Of a DNA stretch of 64,000 nucleotides, positions 1 through 13,585 are shown piece after piece (the stretch's first letter is position 1; each line of letters opens with the position of its first letter). This DNA comes from Halocaridina rubra (lineage: Eukaryota; Arthropoda; Malacostraca; Decapoda; Atyidae): contig JAXCGZ010020854.1 in NCBI GenBank assembly GCA_037179515.1, forward strand, positions 12,501-76,500. Reading direction: 5' to 3'. A model generated the notes under the pieces. It was not told where the DNA came from, made no database searches, and saw only the letters and a program-made list of their open reading frames with translations. Position numbers and translations under genes: made by a program.

Positions 1-54
<54 letters not shown>
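1..54. repeat. (AT)n microsatellite
   Basis: Pure AT run reaching the left window edge. Confidence 0.95.
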
Positions 55-57
<3 letters not shown>

Positions 58-169
58 CAACTGCAGACTCTCCTTCCCCAGGGGCATGATTCTTCAGTTG
101 ACGTGCATTGCGGGGGAGATTCTTCAGTTGATCACACATGGGGCCTGGGTCGGTGTCGTGTCGGGTCAG

Positions 170-360
170 GTACCTTTGCGCGATTAAAAACCAGGTTAGG
201 TTAAGTTATCCATCTGGATAAGTCACAGAATTATGTATTAACTTAAGTTGAGGTCAATATTGGTCGGCATTACAAAGGCAGAATTGTATATATAAGCTAA
301 CATTTTAGCCCTTACAATCATTAGCGAGACCAACCCAACCTAACCTAACCTAATCTTAAT
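170..360. repeat. TTAGG-like runs, unassigned
   Basis: aggttaggttaagttatcca near 193 and cccaacctaacctaacctaa near 333 face each other as inverted runs. Possibly another family M relative. Confidence 0.4.
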
Positions 361-399
361 AATGTTGTTATCTTTGAGTTCAATTAGGGGAAGTTGTTA

Positions 400-530
400 C
401 GCCGGGTACTCTGGGGGGGGGGAGATTCTTCAGCTGGGCACTCTGGGGGGGATTCTTCAGTTGGGTGCACTCGGGGGGGGGATTCTTCAGTTGGGTGCTC
501 TCGGGTGGGGGAGATTCTTCAGTTAATCGA
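400..530. repeat. G-rich minisatellite, about four units of ~33 bases
   Basis: Repeats of gattcttcagttgggtgctc separated by runs of seven to nine G. Similar gattcttcagttga words occur at 88-130. Confidence 0.75.
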
Positions 531-567
531 CCCCACATGAAAGTGGGAAAAGATGTAGACGAAGAAG

Positions 568-622
<55 letters not shown>
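568..622. repeat. (TA)n microsatellite
   Basis: TA run with one TTA interruption. Confidence 0.95.
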
Positions 623-626
<4 letters not shown>

Positions 627-735
627 GGCAAGTCACCCAACATAAGAGTAACTTAATTCAACTTAACCTAACATGTTATGGGATTCATTAACTTGACATG
701 AGAATTTCGGGGTTACAAATCTTTACAAGATCCTT
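620..735. repeat. TTAGG-like dispersed element (family M), partial
   Basis: caaggcaagtcacccaacat, then a cttaacctaaca run and a gggttac..tttacaagatcc-like end. Confidence 0.5.
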
Positions 736-954
736 TTTTGCGTTCTATATCACAATTAGCTCCCATTCTACTGGAGATGAACACAGACGAGCTTGAGTTG
801 GAGGAATTAAGGATGGATACCCCTCCTAACGCCCCGCGGAGGGAACGAACTCTCGAATATCAGGCTCGTTACTGACCTATTTATTTGTTTATTTATTTTT
901 TTATATATATCTTTGCTTTTACTAGAGAGAATATTCTCCCAATGACATAAATAT

Positions 955-1140
955 AGTAAGGCCTCAAGGCAGATGATCCTCACCCACTTTCCCGGTGGAT
1001 GACACAAATAGGGTCATGGGGAGCATTGTGACAGCCGATTATCTCCAAGTAGCTTAGAGGAGTGTTCGGGGTATATTAACCTTTCATGAATACGTGTGTT
1101 TTGCCTCGGCAACCCCCCTTACAAAGGGGATTGCGGCCAT
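955..1140 (+). mobile_element. RTE-like LINE 3' end (family R4) running into (TA)n
   Basis: Shared sequence: gatccttgcccacttaccc-like start, ttatccccaaggag-like middle, then tgctttgactcggccacccc-like and acaaggggattgcggccatt, followed directly by (TA)n. Confidence 0.65.
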
Positions 1141-2540
<1,400 letters not shown>

Positions 2541-2704
2541 GATTACCTAATTGTGTTTACGGGAAAGAGCCCAAAGCTGGTATCTTCCCGTCTCCTGATC
2601 GGTTCCATTTTGTACTTAGTGATACTTATCGTACCTGTCCTTAAAATTATGGATTGAGATAGCATTAACTACCTCCTCGCTTAGCGAATTCCAATTATCA
2701 ACTA
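2541..2704 (-). mobile_element. 5'-truncated LINE copy B
   Basis: 3' 160 bases of the same LINE, with one tail unit. It is joined head-to-tail to copy A and cut at its own 5' end directly by a (TG)n tract at 2705-2766. Confidence 0.85.
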
Positions 2705-2714
2705 GTGTGTGTGT

Positions 2715-2766
<52 letters not shown>
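2705..2766. repeat. (TG)n microsatellite
   Basis: Abuts the truncated 5' end of LINE copy B. Confidence 0.95.
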
Positions 2767-2767
<1 letters not shown>

Positions 2768-3127
2768 AACAGACATAGCACCACAAAACACAGAGTAACG
2801 AATATTCTTCAACCATTCACAAATAATGTAAACAATCTCTCTTTCATTTCTAGAGACCTTGCTACAACATAAGAAAAACTAGATTATACCAAACTACGTA
2901 ATATATTTCCATCCGTTGGCAAACATGTAAGAGCTCTCTCTCTCTCTCTTTTAATTTCTCCAGCGACTGCGCCATGACAAAGGAAGACTAATACCTTGAT
3001 GAAAAGACTCGCATGAATGGAACAATACAAGAAACTCCTTAAACATACAATCTTATATACTGCAATAATTCTCGGATCTTGTATAGAAGAGTAATCACTG
3101 GGTACGCTGAGATTAGTCATATATATA

Positions 3128-3252
3128 TAAGGCAAGTCACCTAACCTAACCTAAACCAATCCAACCAACTCAAACCTAACTTAACCTAACAATTTACGAG
3201 GTTATTCAACTGTGCATGAGGTTCTCTAGGGGTTACTCAACTTTACAAGATC
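3128..3252. repeat. TTAGG-like dispersed element (family M)
   Basis: ggcaagtcacctaacctaac, then aacaatttacgaggttattc and ggggttactcaactttacaa, the family M order. Confidence 0.65.
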
Positions 3253-3287
3253 CCAAAATTTATCTTTGATTATTACAGAATAGTGAA

Positions 3288-3425
3288 GGCCCACGAGTAC
3301 ACAGTGACTAGAACGCTCAACTCTGAAAGTGACAAACCCATGTACGAGCCCATCGCGGGGCTAAAGGATGGACATCCACCTTAATTCCCCTTCTCCAACT
3401 AATCTGTGTACATCCCCGATTGATT
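3288..3425 (+). mobile_element. tRNA-derived SINE family S2
   Basis: S2 reads: tRNA-like head, then GTTAGGAAGGGCATCCAGCC, AATTCCCCAGCTCCAACCTG, TCTGTGTCCACCCCCATTCG, and a tail like AATAGTGACACATAAAACAG. This copy is diverged and lacks the tail. Confidence 0.7.
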
Positions 3426-3456
3426 GAGGATTCATAAAAGACTCAAAACTAACAAA

Positions 3457-3779
3457 CTTTAGCTAAATTTTGGAAAATTTAAGTAGAATTTAAGATAGAC
3501 TTAGGCCCGATTTCTCAAACAGTGTAAACCTAGGACATCATATTGTTAGTTAGCTAGACACACCAATGGATTTCATAAACGCATCTGACGCGGTTCTATT
3601 TATGGCTAGGATCCCTTGCGGGATCCTAGCCATACACAGAACCGCGTCAGATGCGCTTATGAAATCCATTTGTGTGTATCTAGCTAACTAACAATATGGT
3701 ATCCTAGGTTTACACTGTTTAAGAAATCGGGCCTAAGTCTATCTTAAATTCTACTTAAATTTTCCAAAAATTAGTTAAA
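3457..3779. mobile_element. Long-armed foldback element, copy 1
   Basis: A near-perfect palindrome with arms of about 155 bases around ggatcccttgcgggatcc near 3617. Outer arm motif: ggaaaatttaagtagaattt. Inner motifs: aacgcatctgacgcggttct and ctagctaactaacaatatgg. Non-coding; typical of a MITE or foldback DNA element. Confidence 0.8.
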
Positions 3780-3886
3780 TTGTGGAAAATTTAAGTACAA
3801 TTTAAGATAGATTAATTCATAGAAATTCCACTCGAAAAGGAGATTTGAGCGATTAAATACAAGAATGTTGATGAGAAAGGCTATAA

Positions 3887-3991
<105 letters not shown>

Positions 3992-4448
3992 CTATGCACC
4001 TACGCATGTATACACTGATCAGAAAATCCGATCATCAAATCGCAAAGATTGATAGGCCCATTCACGAGGTCGAGAGATTGGTTCCCGTCCAAGACCGAGA
4101 GTTTAAGCCGTTTACTGGCAGGTTACTGCTGTGGCTGGGCATCATAGTTGGGAGTTGGAGCTTGCCCCGGCAGACGAATACCCATTGTATAATGAAGTAA
4201 AGTCTTTTTTTTTTATTCAGTTTAAAGACAAACCTTCATCACAGAAGAAAAGAAGAAAACGAAGAAGAAGACAGGATATTCTATTTGATGGTGCAATGAA
4301 TACAACTGAATCTTTCCCAAAGCGCCCAAAGTTCGACTTCCAAAGAGCCAAAGCCCTATAGAGATAAGGATAGGCTAGCGGCGTCCCTTATTTATAGACC
4401 ATGCTAATAGGATAGGTTCTCAATAATTAAAGTGACCATGAGATGTGT

Positions 4449-4590
4449 AGGCCGCGGTAGCTCAGTGGTAAAACGCATCAGGCGGGAAACGACTAAATCT
4501 TGTTTTATCCAACCGCGAGGCATTATGACGGGTATCCAGCCACAATCCCCCTGCTCCAACCCTGTCGGAGTGCAGCCCCTTTCGAATGGG
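4449..4590 (+). mobile_element. SINE family S2
   Basis: Good tRNA-like head (GCGGTAGCTCAGTGGTAAAA) followed by the S2 body (gggtatccagccacaatccc). It is not a functional tRNA, because the T arm is degraded. Confidence 0.75.
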
Positions 4591-4887
4591 CTACAATTGT
4601 TATATAAACAAATTTCATCAGATGTGTAAGCTCAATAGTGGAACAGTATCTACACAAGCTTTCCCATTACTACAAGGACATGAAAATTAACTTCTAGTTA
4701 TGATTAACAAGGTAATTACAAGATGAACAGACAATTAACTCATTAAGCAACGCCTAACATGCGTCATATCGCTAGAAATTGGCACTAGTCAATAACTGCT
4801 GGCACTAAGATCCGGTTGTGCTGTTATGGTATTATTAAGAAGGTCTTTCAAAGCTTCTAATTCAATGCTACTTTGTCTCCTGTTTAC

Positions 4888-5083
4888 GTGTTCGGTTTTA
4901 CGTCACGGACTCCCTTTTCAACCAAGGGCTAGGACGGTTGCCATATTGCGAAGGACTTGCTTTGGAAGATGTAATCGTTACCCTGAGTGCATGCCCTTGC
5001 TAACCTCAGACCGTGACGGGGCGCGAACCCTCGACCTGACGCCTCAGAGTCGCGGACGCTACCGCTTGAGGCACGGTGACTAT
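4888..5083 (-). mobile_element. tRNA-derived SINE family S1
   Basis: About 195 bases. The minus strand starts with a tRNA-like head (GTGACCGTGCCTCAAGCGG and a GGGTTCGCGCCCC B box) and ends GTGACGTAAAACCG. A 19-base target duplication tactttgtctcctgtttac lies at 4869-4887 and 5084-5102, which marks a recent insertion. Confidence 0.9.
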
Positions 5084-5213
5084 TACTTTGTCTCCTGTTT
5101 ACAATACCAGCAATTGTGCTTCAAAAACTTGACTTAGTCAAGTAAATGCATATTATTTTAACAGGTTTCCATACTTATATTAGTTATAAGACTAAAAAAA
5201 ACTGGGATCATAT

Positions 5214-5390
5214 TAAGAAGAGTAACCCCAATGTGTTCTAGGGTTATTCATATTTACAAGGCAAGTCACCTAACTAGCATAACCTAATCTAGCCTAAACT
5301 AACCATACCAAACCTAGCCTAACCAAACATAACAATTTACGGGGTTCTGTAACTTTACTTGAGGTTCTGAGGGTTACTCATCCTTACCAA
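5214..5390. repeat. TTAGG-like dispersed element (family M), both ends
   Basis: Left aagaagagtaaccccaatgt; central cctaac-like run; right ggttactcatccttacc. The two ends are inverted copies. Confidence 0.65.
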
Positions 5391-6119
5391 ATTGGTTTAT
5401 TTCATTGTCTTTCTCACCCTAATTCCTTTTCCATCTCGTGTTTTCCATCCATTTATTCCAACACAAAGCCTACGTCATTCCAGCAATCTCTAGCATGGGA
5501 AACAAGCGTAAAAATACAACATAAAAAAAATTCCCAATAGATACCCAGGGAAAGATCCAATTCTTTTTGCCCTCTTCCGGTTTACTCTTTATTCAATCGT
5601 ACTCTCTCTCCTCCCTCCCACCCACCCCATTCCTAACGCCCACAACAGAGAAAGGGAGAACGCAAAAAGAACGCAAAATGGGGGAGGAGGACCTGCAACA
5701 CAAGACGCTTCCATGCGCAAGGCAGATATTGCAAATTGCAATGGTTCACTCGGCTTTAATTTCATCGATCTGGGTAGAGGGGGGGAGACTGCACGTGAAT
5801 TTTACCCTTCAAGACTCAGGGCGTAAGGCTCATTGCAGATATTCAATATACCCCCCCCCCAACTTCTCTTGCAAGTCTCTCTCTCATACCAACGACCAGT
5901 GCCAGGAACCCGATGCATGATGGGACTCGTGGTTGAATGTGATGGCACTGGCACGACCAAACAACAAAACAAACAAAACAAACAAACTTCCATGCTTTCA
6001 TGATGACATCATGAAATTACCGTTTGCTGCTGGTCAAAGGTTATCTTTTGAGGCTATTAACGGAGGTCAACACCAAAGATCATAGTTAATTAAGACAACT
6101 CCATTAATTAATATCCTTG

Positions 6120-6167
<48 letters not shown>

Positions 6168-6354
6168 TTCTGGTTTTACGTCACGGACTCCCTTTTCTAC
6201 CAAGGGCTAGGACGGTTGCCTTCTTGCAAAGGACTTGTTTTGGCTGATGTAATCCTTACCCTGAGTCCATGCCCTTGCTAACCTCAGACTGTGAAGGGGC
6301 ACGAACCCTCGACCTGACGCCTCAGAGTCGCGGACGCTACCGCTTGAGCCACGG
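6168..6354 (-). mobile_element. SINE family S1 inside (TAA)n
   Basis: Full-length S1 copy inserted into a (TAA)n microsatellite: repeat on both sides, 6119-6167 and 6355-6404. It shares gggctaggacggttgcct and the tRNA-like head. Confidence 0.88.
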
Positions 6355-6357
6355 TAT

Positions 6358-6405
<48 letters not shown>

Positions 6406-6454
6406 GGGCACAAAACTCAAAATTCATTTATAGTATGGTAAATAATGAAACCTA

Positions 6455-6760
6455 CTACACACTGGCACAGTGGTAGCGTCCAGGACTGGTAACATACTGG
6501 TTCGTTCCTGGTCAGGGGTTGCAGCAGATTTTACTGCCTCATGCCATTACCGATACAATTATGCAATTCACTGGGGGGGGGCGGTTATTTCCTATAGGTC
6601 TACCTAATTATTAAGCCATTGTCTTGAGATCACTGGGTCCTCTTGCTTGGGGGGGGGGCTTGGGCTCCGGCTATATGGTAGGAATACAGTCGGGGTCTGT
6701 AATATCAGTGTCCCTTGCCTCTGCCTTTCATAAGACCTTTAACCTTTTGGGTAAAAAATG
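6455..6760 (+). mobile_element. tRNA-derived SINE family S3
   Basis: Head actggcacagtggtagcgtc with ggttcgttcc, body ggctatatggtaggaataca, end cttgcctctgcctttcataa. About 300 bases, shared with 63545-63832. Confidence 0.75.
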
Positions 6761-6776
6761 AAACCGTCTTATTTAT

Positions 6777-6814
<38 letters not shown>

Positions 6815-6910
6815 GAAATCAAGCACAGAACTCAAAACGTGTTTAACATATAATATTACGCTCAATAATGAAACCCAAGTTTTGAAATATGTACCTATAC
6901 TGTCTTATAA

Positions 6911-6965
<55 letters not shown>

Positions 6966-6999
6966 CTGTTGGTGAGTTTCCTCTGCCTCCAATATTATG

Positions 7000-7003
<4 letters not shown>

Positions 7004-7075
<72 letters not shown>
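7004..7075. repeat. (TC)n microsatellite
   Basis: About 35 TC units. Confidence 0.95.
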
Positions 7076-7079
<4 letters not shown>

Positions 7080-7313
7080 TGTCTTCCTTTTTTTTTTACT
7101 GGGAAATGGGACAAGAAAACCATCACTGTGTTCCTCTAGATGTCGTGGGAACCCTCACCTTAGCATTTTCCTTATGCCAAGAGTCAAGGCTTTGCTTTGA
7201 CACGGCCAACCCCTAAATATCGAGGATTATGGACTTTGCATATAGATATAATAATAATAATAATAAAAATAAAAATACTACTAATAGCAAAAATCTATGC
7301 ATTTATATACAGT

Positions 7314-7395
7314 ATAAGGGCTACACACCCCCTTGTAAGGGAGGTGGCAGAGTCAAAGAAGACAAAAATATACCAGAGGACCCATTTACCTCTTC
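7314..7395 (-). mobile_element. R4 LINE 3' end, fragment
   Basis: cccttgtaagggaggtggca and gagtcaaagaagac match the reverse complement of the R4 terminal segment. Confidence 0.45.
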
Positions 7396-8479
7396 CTTTA
7401 TCCATTGTTTCTCTCAATGCTAACACAACCATCTTGCTTTTTACAAATATACTACTATTCTCCACTTTTTAATCTGTTCACTCATCCCACAACAACGCAC
7501 ATTCAAAGAAGTTTACTATTTCATACTTGGTTGGGTTAGGTTAGGCTAGATAAGTTAAGTTTAGGGGCATTTGTCTCAAGGGGCAATTGTCTTAAGGTAA
7601 AACTGTCTTATTACTACGGTTTAAGCTACTCTATTCTTACCAAAACACCCTAGTAAGCCCTGAATATTATGTATATCTCAAAAAAAAAAAAAAAAATTTG
7701 CTAGAGCTGTATACTGTAGCTAAAATTATCATATCAACTAAAGAAATCTAACCAGAAATAAAGATCATGTGTAGCCGGAAGCTATTCATTAATATATTAA
7801 ACTCTTTTATGTACGAAATACTGCATGCTTGTCAGTTAAAATTATTTTTTTCCATATACAGTACTATGATATAACATAATCCACTATTGTATTGCTTGAA
7901 GCAAATCCTAAATATATGTAAAAAAGAAAAAAAAGCATTGTTTGATTGTAAGACTCATATAATGCTAGTTTAGCTTAGAGTTTCATCAATTTATCAGTCG
8001 TAAAAACAATAGGTGAATCCTAATGGATATTCAGGACTACAGTTCCTATGCATTTTATAAAAATCGAAAGTACTCGCCAACTCAATTGCTTCCTTTATCT
8101 TCAAGGTCAATATAATCATAAATATGTAGTCATTATCATCACTGGATTTTTACATGTATGCATATTATCCTACATTCTAATCCTTCCTTTCCTGTATTCC
8201 ATTTTTTTTAATTCTATATACAGTAATGACCATATACATATAAAGACTGCAACGTTGTAAGAACATTTTTACACATTCATTCAACTGAAAGCTTAGAAAG
8301 TGCTAAAAATATTCCAGTTTTTTACAATACATGGCACTATAAGCCATCTAGTATTTTAGTTACAAAAACACGATGACCTGCAAAAAACATAGCAAAACTT
8401 CTGTTACACTGCCCTAACCTACATTCACAAACTCCAAGGAACAAAGCTTACAAGTTAGAAGTTATTAGCCTCCTTCCGT

Positions 8480-8506
8480 AAAAAAAAAAAAAAAAAAAAA
8501 AAAAAA
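8480..8506. repeat. Poly(A) tract
   Basis: About 26 A. No recognisable element precedes it. Confidence 0.9.
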
Positions 8507-9260
8507 GCATGGAGAGATAAACAAATACAGTTGTTCCTCATATTACACAGTCAATTTGTTCCCAGCCTTTGGCAAATTTCAAAAACCATGTATGCTGAAG
8601 ACCTTTACATAAAAGTGTCTGCGTACTTTGTGTGTAACCTATTCCCAACCTCTGTATACTTTAAACAATTCCTAAATTACTTTACTGTACTTACATTTTA
8701 CCTAGTTAATTTAAGTTCTATGTTAAAACAATAGTTTTTATTATGAATTTTTTCGAAAAGTTATTAAATTTTCTTAACATTTTCCGACCACATATGCTTA
8801 AAACCACACTATTTAAAACTGTGCAAGAAGCAGGTCAACGGCACAGCTGCAGACATAAGTCTACATATAATACAAAATAGAAAGCTTATATAATGTAAAT
8901 ATGAAAAAGAAAAGCAAGGGGCTTATATATATGGTTATACCAGTATCATACGAGGAATAAAAATTCTGTTTAATGTAAGTCATCATATCATCTTCAATGT
9001 TAATAAAACTATAAAAGCATCTCAGTTACCCTATTCTCCTGAAGCTAAAAATATACTGTTTGATAAAATAATAAAAAATCTTTTTTTTTTAAATAGGTGC
9101 AAGAAATATTGTTCTTCAGCAATAATTAGCACTACTGTATATGGTATATATTTCCCATTGAATTTAAAAAAGCAAATAAATCTTATAGGACACATACAAT
9201 TTTAAATAATTTCCGATTTATGTAAGTCACTCTTGGACTGATCCATTACTTATACCAAAT

Positions 9261-9566
9261 TATATGCAGTGTACATAGCAGAAAAACTCATATATACTGC
9301 TTATGGCAGCGATGAGATGTCAAAACTTAAGAAATGGCTCTTTAATCACTGCAATTGGTATTCTCATTAAAGGACTTTTTATTTCATTCTCCTTGCCCAA
9401 CAAATTTTAACATTATATGCAGTGTACATAGCAGAAAAACTCATATCTACTGATTTTGGCAACGATGAGATGTCATAACTTAAGAAATGGCTCCTTTATC
9501 ACTGCAATTGGTATTCTCTTTAAAGGATTTTTTTTTTCATTCTACTTGCCCAACAAATTTTAACAT
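9261..9566. repeat. 153-base direct duplication
   Basis: tatatgcagtgtacatagca starts at 9261 and again at 9414; both copies end ttgcccaacaaattttaaca. About 93-95% identical by eye. Confidence 0.85.
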
Positions 9567-10427
9567 TAAATACTTTCCAAAAAAGCATATTGCATAGCAC
9601 GAAAGCAAAAGAGGTAGTAATCAAAGATGTTTCACCTATTTTAGCTGATAAGTACATAATTTCATATCGCAGCTAAAACACATGATACTGTGCTACAAAT
9701 TCCCAGTGGTATCATAAATGTAGGTAAGTAAAAAGAATGTCTGAATAATTAATACCTTATATAAACTCTCACATGAGTTGAGCGGCATCTAGCTTAATGA
9801 CACAAGAAGTCCTAACAGTACAGTATCATAACATATATTATTAGAACATAAAATATCCTCTCTGTAATGCTTTACCCTATGACATATTTAGCAATATAAT
9901 CTATATTTGGGATATATCTGTAAACTGTTAAAAATAAAGTGATATATCTGTAAATTGTTAAAAATAATGTCAATGGACTTGTGTAATTTTACATATATAT
10001 AACTTTCCTTCCTTCATTATCAATCAAATGGTTAAAAAAAAAAGGGGGAAACTTTGGTCATTACAATTTTCTATACTGTACATACCTTGAAAAGATATTA
10101 GCTGTTATCACTGAATTCTTCCACCAGAGCTTCCCAACTCATATATGATTGCTGGAAGTATGTTCATGTATTTATAACAAAAATAGGTTATGCAATCATA
10201 AACAAAGAGAAAAAACTAAAGAGAAAACAAAAAAGGTGATCAATACAAGCATATGAATCTAATTTGCTATATCACTGCAATATCCTCTCTCAATGCCTAG
10301 CGTCTCCATTATCCAGGATTTTAACAGGCATTTATAGGCTTCTCTTATCACTGGCTATTCTTAGTTTTTTTTAATTGCAAGAATAATAAGTACTAAATTA
10401 GGTATATAACATAGAAAAAAGGTTGAT

Positions 10428-10593
10428 GTTTGCTGTTTTATGTCACTATTAATCTTCATTATAAGAGTGGATACAGGTGGGAGAAGGAGAAATAAGGCTG
10501 GATGCACTTTCTAACTTCCCACAGCAGGCTCCATTGCTAGTGTGTTACTTCCCAATTTGAATACTACAACCCCTATGCTCACGTGGTTCCCAT
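10428..10593 (-). mobile_element. SINE family S2
   Basis: Tail to head on the plus strand: ttgctgttttatgtcactat, aaggctggatgcactttcta, then a diverged head. Full length, antisense. Confidence 0.75.
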
Positions 10594-11832
10594 ATAGAAA
10601 AAAGGAATGGATATTCAGCTATGATAACAAATTAGCACTACTAAATATACAAACTTTACTTCAATACAAACTGCTATAAAAAAAATTTTTAGGTCATGAT
10701 GAATACTTCTGCCTTTTAGAAGATAATGCATGATATAATATTATCAAACTTTCTAGACAAGATTGCTTGCATTTATATATGAGACAAAAATATTATGGTT
10801 AGGATGCCAATTCCATGAGATAAATTAATGGCGTAATGCATGAACATATACATATACATGTACAGAAGAGGGCTGAGATAATAAGGGTTAACAAAGTTAT
10901 CATATTTTTTAGCAAGGACTTATAATTAGTTTGCCCCTGGCAGGAAATACAATTAACACCTTAATATTATGGCTATATAAGTTAATATGCATTTCCCAAT
11001 GTTTAATTATCATTTACAGACCTAAATCATATATACTGAGTAAACTTAAACTTTGAAAAGCTTACATTAGGCAAATGTAAACAAGGTATGTAAGGTAAAC
11101 TCTAAATTACATTTGGGGTATCTGCTTACTTCAACACCTCCTGTTAGGAAAAAATTTCATAAAATTTATGACAATATAAGGTTAGGTTTGAATAGGTGAC
11201 TTGGGTTAAATCTCTCCCCCATTTAGAAATCAGTTGATAACTGAAATTAGTGTTTTTAGCTGTTATTCATATTTTTAAATATTATGTATCATTGTTGGTG
11301 TTAGATTGGTAAAATTATGTATGGGGGGGGTTTCCGTTGATAATTGTGGTTTAAGTACATTTGGTCCTCCCTAAAGGGGGAGGATTAGAAAGCTTCCTCT
11401 GTGTCCCCCTACGTAACGTAAAAGTCGACAACATGGGGAGGTGCTAGGGGACTGGGAATCTGCTCCTCTATATTTTCCTCTAATAAGAGTCAAGATATTA
11501 TGCTTTGGCTCTTTTAGATAGACAGACGTATATAATTGTGCATTAGACACTGAAATGTTATTTTTCTAATTAGTTTCATATTAAATATAGATTTTATTAT
11601 TCGCTGAAGCTAGATGTATGGTGAGTATGGCCGGTAATAAAATTACAGGAAAAAAGTAACCGGAAAAATTTGTTAGGTTAGGTTAGACTTTTCTCCTGTG
11701 ACTATTTATCTATCACTTTTGCCAGTGACTTTTGGCTTAGAATTATTACCAACTGGAATTTCAATCGACATCAATGTGTCTGTATGGCAAATTATTGCAG
11801 GGGGGAAAATTATTTGCCTAAACTAACTATGG

Positions 11833-12223
11833 ATGTGTAGTGGCATAGTGTATTTTCTTTCTTTATTTGGAGTGTTGTAGTGGTATGATATATGTCTTCT
11901 TTATTTATATATTAATTTATTTATTAATTGATATATATATATTTTCACTTTATTTATTAATAATTTTGTTGTTGTTGAAAAGTTATCAAGATTACCACAA
12001 TATCATTTAAGGTAACAAAATAGGCCAAAGTCATTAATTTTCAAGCAATTTTTATGTATCGAAAATGAACAGACCAAAAGTATCACACTAGACGAAAAAG
12101 GCGGCAATAAAGAGTCAGTGTTGCCATAAAACAGAAAACCAAAACAATGTACACTTCGTTATGACAAAAAGAAGCAAAATTAAGGGATCAGTTTAGAACA
12201 AAAAAAATTAATAATAAGTAAAG

Positions 12224-12315
<92 letters not shown>

Positions 12316-12418
12316 TATATCAATTAATAAATAAATTAATATATAAATAAAGAAGACATATATCATACCACTACAACACTCCAAATAAAGAAAGAAAATG
12401 CACTATGCCACTACAGAT
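11833..12418. repeat. Inverted ~110-base arms around a (TA)n core
   Basis: Left arm 11833-11945 and right arm 12311-12418 are near-identical inverted copies (tgtagtggcatagtg; ggagtgttgtagtggtatga; tatatgtcttctttatttat). The 365-base centre holds noncoding sequence and (AT)n at 12226-12310. Confidence 0.78.
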
Positions 12419-12630
12419 GTACTGTAAACTACACTCTTAACCTAATCATTCTCAACTAACTATGAGAGTAAATTACATAAATGGACCTACCACCTCTCTG
12501 ATACTCTAATGATTTACGATTTTAGTGACAAAATAGTTTTCGACATCTTTTCCCCACTGTGAACGCACGCGTACTATTACTTCAAGAAAATTTAATGAAT
12601 AAATGCGGAATAGATCGTAATTAAATGACA

Positions 12631-13429
<799 letters not shown>

Positions 13430-13504
13430 GTGTGATTACCTAATTGTGATTACCTAATTGTGTTTACGGGAAAGAGCCCAAAGCTCGTATCTTCCCGTCT
13501 CCTG

Positions 13505-13506
<2 letters not shown>
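13430..13506 (-). mobile_element. Very short LINE 3' end, copy D
   Basis: Two 3' tail units plus about 45 bases of 3' UTR, then (GT)n from 13507 to 13580. Confidence 0.8.

Positions 13507-13580
<74 letters not shown>
13507..13580. repeat. (GT)n microsatellite between LINE copies D and E
   Basis: 37 GT units, bounded on both sides by LINE ends. Confidence 0.95.

Positions 13581-13585
<5 letters not shown>

Larger units (their letters stand above)
6119..6964. repeat. Cluster of (TAA)n tracts
   Basis: Tracts at 6119-6167, 6355-6404, 6779-6811 and 6913-6964. The first two flank a SINE S1 insertion. Confidence 0.9.
7400..11830. other. AT-rich noncoding stretch
   Basis: Apart from the poly(A) tract, the 153-base duplication and one SINE S2, no exon, RNA gene or recognised repeat was seen. 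Open frames are short and show no protein-like composition. Confidence 0.6.

Noticed and set aside
170..360. CCTAA/TTAGG runs as telomere or fusion sites
   Set aside because: The runs are short and in other copies lie within a dispersed element with inverted ends.
4131..4361. Basic open frame with KKRRKRRRRQ
   Set aside because: No family resemblance, next to (GA)n, and A/G-rich composition alone produces the Lys/Arg run.
5567..5920. Plus-strand 117-codon frame
   Set aside because: Low-complexity CT/GA-rich sequence with homopolymer C and G runs; no family resemblance.
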